Part shown: positions 1-9,880 of the stretch, piece by piece
How positions within the stretch are numbered: the first letter of the stretch is position 1
How the letters are laid out: every line of letters begins with the position of its first letter
Assembly (NCBI GenBank): GCA_942159475.1
Contig: OW804096.1
Span: 44,701,744-44,765,743 of the forward strand
From: Sthenelais limicola
Taxonomy: Eukaryota > Annelida > Polychaeta > Phyllodocida > Sigalionidae
DNA: 64,000 nt
Reading direction: 5' to 3'
Translations under genes and position numbers: made by a program
The notes under the pieces: model-generated
Database searches by the model: none
What the model was told of the DNA's origin: nothing
Seen by the model: the letters and a program-made list of their open reading frames with translations, nothing else

Positions 1-290
1 GCGCGGTTACATTGTGCGCAAGAAGATATTAAATACATAAAGCAAATCATACTATTTAATTACCATTTTGTAAAATATTTTCAATAAATTCATAAAGATT
101 TAAAAACGTCGTTATGAACATGTAAGAATGTAAACTCAGAAAGTGAAAGAACTGCTAATACTAAGGTCTTAATCGCTTGAAAAATCTGGCTAATATCTTA
201 CACAAAGGGTTCCATGTCATAATAAGAATAACAAAATGACAAGGTCTGCAAACACCGCAAGTGTTAACCCTATGAAAAACCAAATTCCAG

Positions 291-495
291 TGTTAAATTC
301 CCAATAGTACGGTCCAATCTGAGAATTTTACTCTAATCACACATAATAAAAGAACATCGCGTATACCAACACGCGTGGAATCCTGAAATATATTGGGATC
401 CTATGTTAAAGTCTAAATAGTCCGGTGCAAACAGGAACAAACTACGTCGTTCTAATTTTTCCTATGTTAAATTCCCAATAGGTCGGTCCAAACAG
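291..495 (+). repeat. Three imperfect direct repeats upstream of a TATA box
   Basis: Related units of about 27-31 bases start at 291, 404 and 465. They share a core TGTTAAA-TC--AATAG followed by CGGT-CAA. The spacing is irregular, 113 then 61 bases. They stand 50-260 bases upstream of a TATAAATAG motif, which is the arrangement of enhancer-like repeats in a promoter or an LTR U3 region, but no function can be shown from sequence alone. Confidence 0.5.
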
Positions 496-548
496 TGACA
501 CCAGCCGGCGCCACCGTCGAATCGGTTTTGGACCGGACACCTATCAAG

Positions 549-557
549 TATAAATAG
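549..557 (+). promoter_or_regulatory. TATA-box-like motif (TATAAATAG)
   Basis: A strong match to the Pol II TATA consensus, just downstream of the three direct repeats and of a GC-richer stretch (about 500-540). A start about 30 bases downstream would fall near 580. No convincing coding exon follows: the nearest + strand ATG, at 620, opens a frame of only 53 codons. It could be the promoter of an unrecognised LTR or gene, or a chance match. Confidence 0.35.
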
Positions 558-2351
558 CTGGTCATTTGTGCGGTGAACCATTGAGAACGCCACCGCTGAG
601 CCGAACACACACCCGTACTATGGGCTACAAAGTTTTTTCAGAAAGAGATTGTTATATTCTACTGTTGTCTACCTACACGCACATAGGCAAGGATCCATTG
701 CCGAATGAGCAAGAGTATTGGTATATTCCAACTACCCGCCTCCCATTCCTGGTCCATAGCCTATTCCTTATTCAAAATTAGATCTTGTCTAATCTAGTAA
801 TATACAAAAAAAGTTTACCGATACATTTAGTTATCTCCTTTTCAAATAAATACCCGGAGATAAATAAATTCAATAATCCCGCAAGGCCTGATATGTAATC
901 AACTGGCCTCGCTTGCTGATTATGTAACAGGTCAACCCCATCCCCTTCTACTCCTACAAGGATGACGGTTCACCCCGTCGCTACGCTCGATTTTTCAATC
1001 GCATAGCAAAAATGTCTTCTTTCTGCATCTACTTGCAGTAGAATACATGCAAAAATAATTACCCGTGGGTACATATGACTAGCTAAATAACACTACAACT
1101 TCAAGTAATAAAGCGACTGATCGCTAGACTTAGTATTGCTGACGTATCATATCCACCTAGTCATAATATCATATAAATCTCTTGGTCTATGGTATGTCAA
1201 TCCTACTCACGCTATTTACACCAGTAAAAAGAAACCATCTGTCCTTATTGGAAACAGATCTAGTGACTCCTTTAAGAGTCTGTACTACATAGTCGTCCCC
1301 TGTTGGTGTGATTACACCCTGGCTTATGGCCATCGCATCGTATCCTCAGGGGGTATCCTATTACGTATACAGTACTTAGTGCGCAGTAAATCACTTTACA
1401 GCCATATGCCACTGTCGTGTGGCGCTAAATAAACAAAACACTTGAGGGAACCATATGGGTTATCTCAATCCTCAATGTATAACCCAAAGTAGTTCCTCTA
1501 AACATATTAACTGTTATGTCTGGTAATTAGATCTACACTAAAAATACACATATACCAAGAGAGCTGAGTACCTACTCAGTGTAATCAAAGCAAACAGAGT
1601 CGATGATACGACCTAATCGTAGGCATTAATGGCCTCACCAATCCTGTATGTACATAAAGTCGTCATCGATCAACACATATAAATCACACACAAGTAAGGG
1701 AATAAAAAATAAAAGCAAGAAGAAATGCAATGAATAAAGTCAGACAATAACGCTTGTCTGTTGCATGAAATGTCATTTAAAGTTATCGACTGAATTCCAA
1801 AGAACCCAGGAAAAAAAAATTTTAGCTTGTATAAACAAGTAAAGTCCTTCCTCTCTTTCAAGAGAAATTAAAGTCAATATTATTTAGTAAAGGTGCCGTT
1901 GCTGTCCACCTTGACAAATGGGGGCGATCCATTTGCCATTTGAATCAAATATTAAATAAAATGTTAATGTCCTTGTAAAGTAAAATTATATCTGGCACTC
2001 CTAGGGTGATCCTGTCACATTCGTGGCGTGGGGAACTATAAGCATCTCCTCTTCTTGGCCACTCTCTCTTGCCGACAAGTACGCCGCCGTGCTCCTGTAA
2101 GAAAGCATCGACCACATACCAATGACAGGTTGCATAATACTTTGGGTATTTTGTAAATGATTATTTTAAAATTTCACAGTTCTTTTGTGCCAATATTTCC
2201 CATGAAAGCCACATCACAGAAAGTAAAACATCAACATACATTAACAAGAAGAAAAGACGGATATAAAATATTCGTGAGAAAAGAACACCCTACACGTCTA
2301 TAAGGGCAAGAATAACTATTGTTTCAGTCCATATATTAATTATATATAGAC

Positions 2352-4904
2352 TTACATGTTCACGTTGGACCCGTTGGGGTCGTTGATCCACGGGATCTGG
2401 TAGGATCCGTTCTTGGATTCAATCACCAGGACATACATTGCCTCTGATGATGGCTCCATGATGGCTGCCAGTTCGCTTCTGTACCTCCTATCCACCTTTA
2501 CGTTGGTTGGAAGCAAGATCTGTTTGTTGGCCCTATGGATCTTCAGGGATAGGGCAGCCTTCCAACGGAGGTCCAATGATAGATTGCAACAGCAGCACCA
2601 ACTGACATGAGACTTTCCCAACCTTAGAGGTGGGGCTGGGGAAGATCCAAGAATAGAATTCACTTCAAATGGGATTTGCATTAAACGTATTGAGACCAGA
2701 CTCTCATCCGAGTGCAATCTCAGAGTGATCCAAGAGGCTGATTCATCGTTTACATCTTTCGTACACCTTTTACACGTGAAACATCTAGGCAAATAATTGC
2801 AGATACATCTCCTGTTTTTCCACAGGAATCGCAGGATCTTGAAGGCAATAATTGCTGCAACTATTTTGAGAATTGCCTGTGTTGGACTTGGGGGTTCGTA
2901 TGGCAGTAGGTCTTGAGTCATAGGTTGTGGGGTTGGGATATCGAAGCCTAGATTTATGTCCTCGAAGACTGGGGCCGACAGGTTTAATCTAAAAGCTTGA
3001 ATGGGCCTCACAAACGTGCAAATAATTGCCAGCTTGTGAATCCTATAAAATAAATAAAATGAAAATATTGTCACACCAAGACTGATAATCAACGCTATGT
3101 TTATAGTGGCTGGATGAGTCGACATGGTACTAACTGACTTTTTCAGAGTTTCCCACCGATCATTTGCCATTTTGTCAGCCACTAATAGCTCGTTAGCCAG
3201 CCTCTCTGTGTTCATTCCTGACTCTATAATCGATTTGGGTAGATGTGACAATGCTGCATGCATATCTTGGGGTGTGGGCAAATTTAGATGAATTCGTGAT
3301 CCATGTTTGGTTTCTCCAGTTAGATTTTTGAATGGAATTTTAAAAATTGCTGCTATGGCTAAATTAAATCCTGATTCAACAAATATACTGGTCTGATTCC
3401 AAGTAATACATCCATCCCTAGGGGCAGAGATTACTAAAGATCCACTAACTAGGGCACAGTCGCAAGGGACCTTGACTATAGCCAAAAGGCTCAAAGCCAT
3501 CCTAGTTCTGGGTCGTTTGTGACAAGCCAAAGTCACTTTGGTCGTACGACCAACCAGTAGGTGTTGCATCCTATTCATAGTCAAATGAAAGAATGGGGTT
3601 GGTTTAGTCAGATATGTGTGGAATACACATAACCGAGCAATTTCAGAAGCTTTATCTTTAAAAATGGCCGAATAACAAGTTTCTTTTCCCTTTAGAATAT
3701 GAGTTGGAGGAGTAAAACATGCCACTGAATTCCTGAGCTGTGTGCACTGCTCGAACGAATGAATTTTCATTTCGAAATAAATTCCCTGAAGGGGACATTT
3801 TGCCAGAATATGGGGTATCTCGGTCTCTAACATGGTATACCCTGTTGAATCGTTCGAGCTACTGTGAATAGGTATGCCGAATTTCAGGGGTCGATATGCA
3901 ATGCAGTTATCGTCATTATGTGAAATTATTAGTGGAATTGTTATCAACAGAGAATTGTTTTTAAAGGAAAAATTTTCTACTCTAGTGTAGGAGCTGTCCA
4001 AGGAATCGTCCAAAATCCTCAACGTGGGAGATCGGACTTTCAACTTGGTTGCTACAGGTTTCAACAATTCTCTTAGGCCTCCCATCGGAAGAAATACATC
4101 CGACAAAACACCATGTTTTAAATCGTCCAATCCCTTCAATAATGTCCTAGCTGTATCTATATATTCTATTAGTACTAACAAATTTAAAGTTGCTTCATGC
4201 AGCATCGCATGTAAAGCCATGGTGTTAGATATTTCTGAAGTTAGGTTAGCTACAAAGGCATCGATCTGGTTCGTCAGATCCTTAATTTCGTCGGTAGAGT
4301 TTATAAATAATTTCCCTACCTCACTATTGTGTTTAGAAGCGTGCCTGAATAAGTTTTTCAATTGCTTAGTAAGACCTAAAACTACCTTATCCCTGTTCAC
4401 ATCGGATAATTTTCCCAGTGATAAAGTATCTATTAAAGCATCAAGCTTGCTCTCCACTAAAGCCAAATGGGGGTCTGTAGCTAAGCCTAGGGCTGCAGAA
4501 ACTGTATCGCCTATAGGCTGTAAAAACGCTTTCCTCTTATACCTATTGTATCTGTCGTTTGCCACATTCTCTATTTTATCAAATAACTCAAGTGCTGTCC
4601 CATAAACAAGCTGCAATAGGCCTTGGATCTTATCTCTAATAAGTCTCATGTCTGATGTTGTATTGTAGTGATTTTCCATCCTAACGATTGTTCCATTAGG
4701 TGGCAAAATCACTGTTGGTATTGCTATTTGGACATAGGTTTTTTCCACGTCCGTCAAGATGGGTTTCCTCGTTCCAGCAAATGCAACCCCGTAGTTGTGT
4801 TTCACTACAGAGTCCGCATTTGCCCATACGGTGAGGAACAGAAGCCTAAACGAAGGTAAGAAAGAAAAGAAAAATTCTCGTAAACTTTTGTGTTCAGAAT
4901 TCAA
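2352..4904 (-). CDS. env: Envelope-like glycoprotein (F-type fusion protein) of the metavirus
   Basis: 850 aa. A hydrophobic N-terminus (residues about 11-30, ending in a plausible ANA signal-cleavage site) precedes a short ectodomain subunit. A furin-type site RYKR lies at residues 121-124, followed at once by a hydrophobic glycine/alanine-containing stretch that could be a fusion peptide. After it come a helical heptad-like region (about 140-270), a cysteine-containing ectodomain with several N-X-S/T sequons, and a strong transmembrane segment near 600-622. This plan, with a short first subunit and the fusion peptide directly after the cleavage site, is that of baculovirus-F-like Env proteins of errantiviruses; the assignment rests on plan, not a homology search. 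Unusually, a second hydrophobic segment (about 675-692), a Cys/Arg cluster and about 140 further residues follow. It begins about 720 bases after the pol stop, so expression would need a spliced or separate mRNA. Confidence 0.7.
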   Translation of the reverse strand: MNSEHKSLREFFFSFLPSFRLLFLTVWANADSVVKHNYGVAFAGTRKPILTDVEKTYVQIAIPTVILPPNGTIVRMENHYNTTSDMRLIRDKIQGLLQLVYGTALELFDKIENVANDRYNRYKRKAFLQPIGDTVSAALGLATDPHLALVESKLDALIDTLSLGKLSDVNRDKVVLGLTKQLKNLFRHASKHNSEVGKLFINSTDEIKDLTNQIDAFVANLTSEISNTMALHAMLHEATLNLLVLIEYIDTARTLLKGLDDLKHGVLSDVFLPMGGLRELLKPVATKLKVRSPTLRILDDSLDSSYTRVENFSFKNNSLLITIPLIISHNDDNCIAYRPLKFGIPIHSSSNDSTGYTMLETEIPHILAKCPLQGIYFEMKIHSFEQCTQLRNSVACFTPPTHILKGKETCYSAIFKDKASEIARLCVFHTYLTKPTPFFHLTMNRMQHLLVGRTTKVTLACHKRPRTRMALSLLAIVKVPCDCALVSGSLVISAPRDGCITWNQTSIFVESGFNLAIAAIFKIPFKNLTGETKHGSRIHLNLPTPQDMHAALSHLPKSIIESGMNTERLANELLVADKMANDRWETLKKSVSTMSTHPATINIALIISLGVTIFSFYLFYRIHKLAIICTFVRPIQAFRLNLSAPVFEDINLGFDIPTPQPMTQDLLPYEPPSPTQAILKIVAAIIAFKILRFLWKNRRCICNYLPRCFTCKRCTKDVNDESASWITLRLHSDESLVSIRLMQIPFEVNSILGSSPAPPLRLGKSHVSWCCCCNLSLDLRWKAALSLKIHRANKQILLPTNVKVDRRYRSELAAIMEPSSEAMYVLVIESKNGSYQIPWINDPNGSNVNM

Positions 4905-5621
4905 AACTAAAGCGATATTTTCCCAAAAAGTATATCCCGTCTATATTACCGACTGGGCTTATGCTTAATCTATTTTCACGATTAAGGCTATCTGTCGGGG
5001 GCCTCTTGCCACTAAATGACTTATCTCCACTATCATGCTCACATATAAATAACAACATACGATAAAAGAAAGAATAATATTCCGGTATAATCCATGAGTA
5101 AATCCTTGGCATTGATGGGTATCCACATAAGTATAAACATCAGAGCAATCATAAATCAAGTCTCAAAACGACACTTACCAGATTGCAAGACGGAACATGG
5201 TGATAAATCGTTGTGCCTATCGTGTAGCAGCTCACTATCAGTGAAAAATAAAACGAGCAGCTCAACTCTCCCCGATGGTTTTGGCCACTGCTAAGGAAGA
5301 ACTTGAATTCGGCTGGTCATATAGTAATGTCCGCCTCAAGCCATGAATAATCTTGACCAATAGCAGCTTAGGACCCTGGAATTGCTCTTCCTGAGGAAGA
5401 CATTCCACACCATATATAGCAAGGGGGGCGTATACTAGGAGCTGTCGTGCCACCATCACTCAGCATCATTTACATAATACGATTGCATCGTCCCATCCTA
5501 CTGGACTTGCATAATAATGCCGCCTATCTGACTCAAAATAGATACCATCTGTTCAACCCACGGGGACCCCGGATCCTAGTAATTTACTCTAAGATATATC
5601 CTGTCGACCAGAATTATTTTC
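4905..5621 (-). other. pol-env interval with only short ORFs
   Basis: About 720 bases between the pol stop and the env-like ATG. On the minus strand there are short frames, including 5159-4965 (64 aa, one hydrophobic segment) and 5459-5262 (65 aa). A good splice-donor-like sequence (CTG|gtaagt) reads on the minus strand near 5177, and a pyrimidine-rich acceptor-like tract ending in TTTAG lies near 4850, just inside the env-like ORF. These might serve a spliced env mRNA or small accessory products, but nothing shows that the short ORFs are translated. Confidence 0.4.
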
Positions 5622-8600
5622 CTATTTATTTGCTGTCTCTAGTATTTTGATAAACTTGTTATCAATCGCACTGGATTTCTTTATAAATTGTACATGTACT
5701 GGCCTTTTTACCTCTACCCCAGTCTCCAAATTCCTGATCTTCACAGTATATGGGGATGGGAACCCACACACAACGAATGGTCCAGCAAATTGTTGTTGCA
5801 ATTTCTTTGCTGTATTTTGCCTTAGCAAACGATGTACTTTAGCATAGACTATAGATCCAACGTCTAATGTGTGGGGCTTGGCCTTCGTATCATGCTTCTC
5901 TTTCATTTTTCTTTCCCTCTCTCTTCTGCTTTTATTTGCAATTTCAGCCGCTTCAGCCTTTGTTTTCATTATTTGTAATAACTGATCTATTACTGGCTGA
6001 GTGTGGGCTATGTCATCTTGCAGTTGAGCCTCTGAGGGAATGATCGGGTTTTTGCCGAATGCAAGGAGATAGGGCGATATGCCAGTGGTGTAATGATCTG
6101 AAGCGTTCAGAGCAAATTGGATATTAGGTAAAAATAAATCCCAATTCGTCTGATTTTCATTCACCATCGTCCTTAAACAACCAATAATCGACTGATTTTG
6201 GCGTTCTACTTCTCCCTGTGATCGACTTAAATATGGCGAACCATGCACTTGTTTTATTCCCCAAGCTTTGCATTTTTCTCTAAAAGTTTCTCCTATGTAA
6301 CAGCTGCCATTGTCGCTCCTCAAGATCTTAGGGACACCGACGTATGCTATTACATATTTATGGAATTCAGCTGCTACCCTTTCTGCTGTAATAGCTGGTG
6401 TCGGCCATATAAAGCAGAACTTTGAAAAATGATCAGTCACTACCTGGATGTAACAATTATTCCTCTGTGTTCTAGGTAGAGGACCCATTGCATCTATCAT
6501 CAAAGTTGAAAAAGGTGTGAAAGTCGTTTCTCTGATCTTCATGGGGAGCTTATTCGGATGCTTTACACTTTTAGATTGAAGACACTCATGGCATGATGTA
6601 ATATGGTCTTTCGTATCTCTAGCCATCGAATTCCAGAAGAATCGGGCCTGGAGTAAAGAGAGTGTCTTTGCATAGCCAACATGTGCATTAATTGAATTAC
6701 CATGTACATAATTGATCAAGGGGGCCTGTAATGTCTGTGGAATTACCACTTGAAAGGAATTTGCCATCTGAGCTATCTTAGTCCTCTTAGGCAACCTGCA
6801 GAGTATGTTATCCTGAATGAAAAACATATCGTGTGTGGTCAGAATTAACCTAGTCAACTCATGATTCTTGGGCAATTGTTTTCCTTCAATGTAACCTGAC
6901 ATTAGTTTACAAAACAAATCATCCCCCTGCGCCAGCTGTAATTTCAGCTTATCAAATGGCAACTCAATCGTATGTTTATTCGCCATTCCATCTCCAGGAT
7001 TTGGGGTATTTATCCTGTTCCTGGAAGTGTATTTTCCTGGTCTGATTACAGGTCTTGCCTTTGTTTTCCTAGCCTTCTGGATGTTGCTTCCCTTAGACAC
7101 ACAAACTGGGGTAGACATTTTATCCCTACTAATCCCATCTGGCTTGCTAGTCAAGGGTCTTGTATCAACATTTCCTAATTGCTTTGCACGATTTTGAGCT
7201 CTCGTTTCCACTGGAGCAATTAGGATTTCCTCTACAGTGTTTATCGCTGGCTCATCGTTATGCAATTTTCCTGGAAGGTCTGGAAACTCAGGAATTTGTG
7301 GATCTTCATTATCTAATTCCTGTACCTGTCCTGATGTCTTAAGTATTTTTCTGCTCTTGTAGAGCATGATGGGGTTATTTTCGCAAGGATCCTCCTGTTT
7401 ATAGTGTTTAGTGGCTTGGATGGGATTGAATGTTACTGATTTCTTCATCTCCACATGTGGGACTGCTGGTATATTTGGATCATATATTCTTCTCGATAAA
7501 ACATCTGGGATGATGTTCAATTTTCCCTTGATGTATTTGACCGAAAAATCAAATTGTCCAAAGAAATCTAGCCATCTAAACATTCTACCAGTTAGATCCT
7601 TTTTAGTGTTAATTGCAGTAAGGGCTGCATGATCGGTAAGAATCGTGAAATGCTTAGACATAACATAATGTCTAAACTTTCCTAGGGCGAATCGGATGCC
7701 TGCCAATTCCTTTTCTGTGGCACTGTATTTTTGCTCAGCTGGGGTTAACCCTCTCCCAGCAAAGGCAATCGGTCTCAAATTCCCATTAATATCGGCTTGA
7801 GATATGCAGGCCCCTAAACTTTGGTTAGAAGCATCTGAAGCTAAAATAAATTCTTTTGAATAATCTGGATATACCAAAACTGCATCCTCCAGAATTGCAT
7901 TTCGAATTTTATTAAAAGCCCTCTCTGCCGCAGACGTCCATACAAATTTAACCTTTGCCTTAGTCAGCATATATAGGGGCTTCATTATCTGACTAAAATT
8001 AGGAATAAACACCCTATAATAATTAGCCAGCCCAGCAAACGAACGTACTTGTTTCACTGATTTTGGGGTTGGAAACGATCGCAAAGCGTCTAGTTTTGCT
8101 GGGTCAGGATGTATCCCATCCTTGTCGACGATGAACCCTAAAAAGGGGACTCTACTGAGACCAAAGGAACACTTTTCCTTTTTAAATTTGATATTTGCCT
8201 TATCAAAAGCTGTAAATACATTCTTGATATCCTGCACGTGAGAATCCCATGTAGGTGATGCGATCACCACATCATCTACGTAATAGAATGCATTTGGGAC
8301 TGCTCTCAACACATGTTCTATTAGAGAATGAAATGCTTTTGGAGAAGTTTTAAGTCCCATTGGCATGACTTTGTACCTATACACTCCTAGAGGCGTATTA
8401 AATGCTGTAATAAATCGATTTTCTTCCCTTAAACCCACCTGATGGAAACCAGCAAATGCATCTAAGCGAGAGAAGAATCGACCTTGTGTTTGCCCCACAG
8501 CTTCGATAGTGTCGTCGGCGCGTGGAAAAGGTCTTATTTCGTCCTTTACAGAGCGATTTATTTGCCTATAGTCAATCACAAGACGCCAGGCTCTTTTACC

Positions 8601-9818
8601 GTCTGTTGTCATTGGTTTTTGTACCAAAAAACAAGGTGAACTAAATTCTACAGGATCCACACATTTCTCGATTAAATTTTGCTTTACCTGGTCCTTCAGA
8701 ATTCCAGCCATAACCTTGGTCATGACTGGGTTCATTCGGTATGGCTGTCTCATTGTGGGACTAAAATCTGGTTTTAAATCAATGCCATGTTCATACTCTG
8801 TAGTTAACCCTAGTTTTTTATCCTTACCGACAAAAGAATTTTCATGATCATGCAATAGACTTAGTAACTCCTTTTTCTGTTCAGGATTCAAATCCTCGCC
8901 GATCTGAAAATCAACTACCTTATCATTGTTTTCACTCGATTGTGCGACCAATTCATTCAAATTTTCCACCTCTTTGGGGGAATAAAACTCGTCCTCGTGA
9001 GCCAACGTATATATACCCAGAATTGTTCCTCTCTCGATAGTTGTGGCTGCTTTGGAGGCATTAAAAATGGTTATAGGAACTTTATTTTCTCCAAATGGCT
9101 TAACTAACGCATGTTTAACAAGGAAAGAAACTGGCCTCTGTCGCTGCAAATTCTCAGTCACTCCTATTGAATTTAACATATCTTCATAAGAAGTGATTGC
9201 CGCGACAGTGGTGTATTCAGTCCCCGGAGCTATCACAAACCTACGTGCAGCTCTGATAGGAAACACCTGTTGTTTTTGTCCTGATTTGAAGCTAATCTTT
9301 GCTCTAAACTTTCGTAAAAAATCAACTCCCAGTATCATGCTTCTGGTTAACGCAGGAAGAACGATAAATCTATGGGTGAATTGTTGGCCTTCTATCATGA
9401 AATTTAACTCGATTTTCTTATAACAATGATGTGCTCCTCCATCTGCAACAAATATTTTAATATTACAGCGTAAAACCTTCCCATTGGGTATTTTACTTCG
9501 GATTTTCCTGAAAAATGCAGAACTAACACAAGAAATAGTGGCACCTGTATCAACAAGAACTGGCATATTCAAATCTTTTACCTCGATTTCTATGCAACCT
9601 TTATCAATTGGAGCAGTGACCGAAACTTTCTCACCTTTATGTTTGGCTTTCCTCAGCTTCAGTACTGCTTGGCAATTGTCGTCGTCCCTGTCTGTGTTGG
9701 TGGAAGAAATAATGTTTTTCTTTGTACCAGCAAACTTGCCTATTCTAATTCTGGATATTCTGTCTTTTTCTGCTACCGATTTACTAGGAGAAACACACTC
9801 TTGTTTGGGATTGTCCAT
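5622..9818 (-). CDS. pol: Pol polyprotein: protease, reverse transcriptase, RNase H, integrase
   Basis: 1398 aa from the first in-frame ATG. The frame is open further upstream, to just past the gag stop, so the natural product is probably a Gag-Pol fusion. Domains in order: retropepsin with the DTGA active site at residues 90-93; RT with the YVDD motif at 513-516; RNase H (ASDAS motif near 660); a low-complexity linker (about 790-920); integrase with an H-H-C-C zinc module (H1039, H1046, C1076, C1079) and a catalytic triad D1109, D1169, E1205 with the exact D-35-E spacing; and a C-terminal GPF-containing segment like the GPY/F module. No chromodomain or dUTPase is seen. All catalytic residues I can place are present and there is no internal stop. 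Pol lies between gag and the env-like ORF on the same strand. Confidence 0.95.
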   Translation of the reverse strand: MDNPKQECVSPSKSVAEKDRISRIRIGKFAGTKKNIISSTNTDRDDDNCQAVLKLRKAKHKGEKVSVTAPIDKGCIEIEVKDLNMPVLVDTGATISCVSSAFFRKIRSKIPNGKVLRCNIKIFVADGGAHHCYKKIELNFMIEGQQFTHRFIVLPALTRSMILGVDFLRKFRAKISFKSGQKQQVFPIRAARRFVIAPGTEYTTVAAITSYEDMLNSIGVTENLQRQRPVSFLVKHALVKPFGENKVPITIFNASKAATTIERGTILGIYTLAHEDEFYSPKEVENLNELVAQSSENNDKVVDFQIGEDLNPEQKKELLSLLHDHENSFVGKDKKLGLTTEYEHGIDLKPDFSPTMRQPYRMNPVMTKVMAGILKDQVKQNLIEKCVDPVEFSSPCFLVQKPMTTDGKRAWRLVIDYRQINRSVKDEIRPFPRADDTIEAVGQTQGRFFSRLDAFAGFHQVGLREENRFITAFNTPLGVYRYKVMPMGLKTSPKAFHSLIEHVLRAVPNAFYYVDDVVIASPTWDSHVQDIKNVFTAFDKANIKFKKEKCSFGLSRVPFLGFIVDKDGIHPDPAKLDALRSFPTPKSVKQVRSFAGLANYYRVFIPNFSQIMKPLYMLTKAKVKFVWTSAAERAFNKIRNAILEDAVLVYPDYSKEFILASDASNQSLGACISQADINGNLRPIAFAGRGLTPAEQKYSATEKELAGIRFALGKFRHYVMSKHFTILTDHAALTAINTKKDLTGRMFRWLDFFGQFDFSVKYIKGKLNIIPDVLSRRIYDPNIPAVPHVEMKKSVTFNPIQATKHYKQEDPCENNPIMLYKSRKILKTSGQVQELDNEDPQIPEFPDLPGKLHNDEPAINTVEEILIAPVETRAQNRAKQLGNVDTRPLTSKPDGISRDKMSTPVCVSKGSNIQKARKTKARPVIRPGKYTSRNRINTPNPGDGMANKHTIELPFDKLKLQLAQGDDLFCKLMSGYIEGKQLPKNHELTRLILTTHDMFFIQDNILCRLPKRTKIAQMANSFQVVIPQTLQAPLINYVHGNSINAHVGYAKTLSLLQARFFWNSMARDTKDHITSCHECLQSKSVKHPNKLPMKIRETTFTPFSTLMIDAMGPLPRTQRNNCYIQVVTDHFSKFCFIWPTPAITAERVAAEFHKYVIAYVGVPKILRSDNGSCYIGETFREKCKAWGIKQVHGSPYLSRSQGEVERQNQSIIGCLRTMVNENQTNWDLFLPNIQFALNASDHYTTGISPYLLAFGKNPIIPSEAQLQDDIAHTQPVIDQLLQIMKTKAEAAEIANKSRRERERKMKEKHDTKAKPHTLDVGSIVYAKVHRLLRQNTAKKLQQQFAGPFVVCGFPSPYTVKIRNLETGVEVKRPVHVQFIKKSSAIDNKFIKILETANK

Positions 9819-9851
9819 TGGCTTGCCTAATTCGTCAACAATTTCATTTAT

Positions 9852-9880
9852 GCTGTGTCGGTCGCCCTCCCAGACACAGC
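9852..9880 (-). promoter_or_regulatory. Perfect 8-bp hairpin downstream of the gag-pol slippery site
   Basis: On the minus strand GCTGTGTC (9880-9873) pairs perfectly with GACACAGC (9859-9852) across a 13-nt loop. The stem starts 6 nt after the slippery heptamer, inside the 5-9 nt window typical of -1 frameshift stimulators. The G-rich loop could also pair downstream to form a pseudoknot, which I cannot test here. Confidence 0.7.

Larger units (their letters stand above)
1..2351. other. Gene-poor stretch beyond the env-like ORF
   Basis: No protein-coding gene is supported here; open frames are at most about 100 codons and resemble nothing I recognise. If the env-like ORF belongs to the metavirus, the 3' LTR should lie here, but I found no copy of the putative LTR at 12510-12793 on either strand by reading. 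The recognisable structure is a set of direct repeats and a TATA box near 291-557, annotated separately. Confidence 0.5.

Noticed and set aside
909..950. Polypurine-tract-like run on the minus strand followed by TG, a possible start of a 3' LTR
   Set aside because: The sequence after it shows no similarity to the candidate 5' LTR at 12510-12793.
4024..4605. 193-codon + strand ORF
   Set aside because: Lies entirely antisense to the env-like ORF and looks like a shadow of its codon structure.
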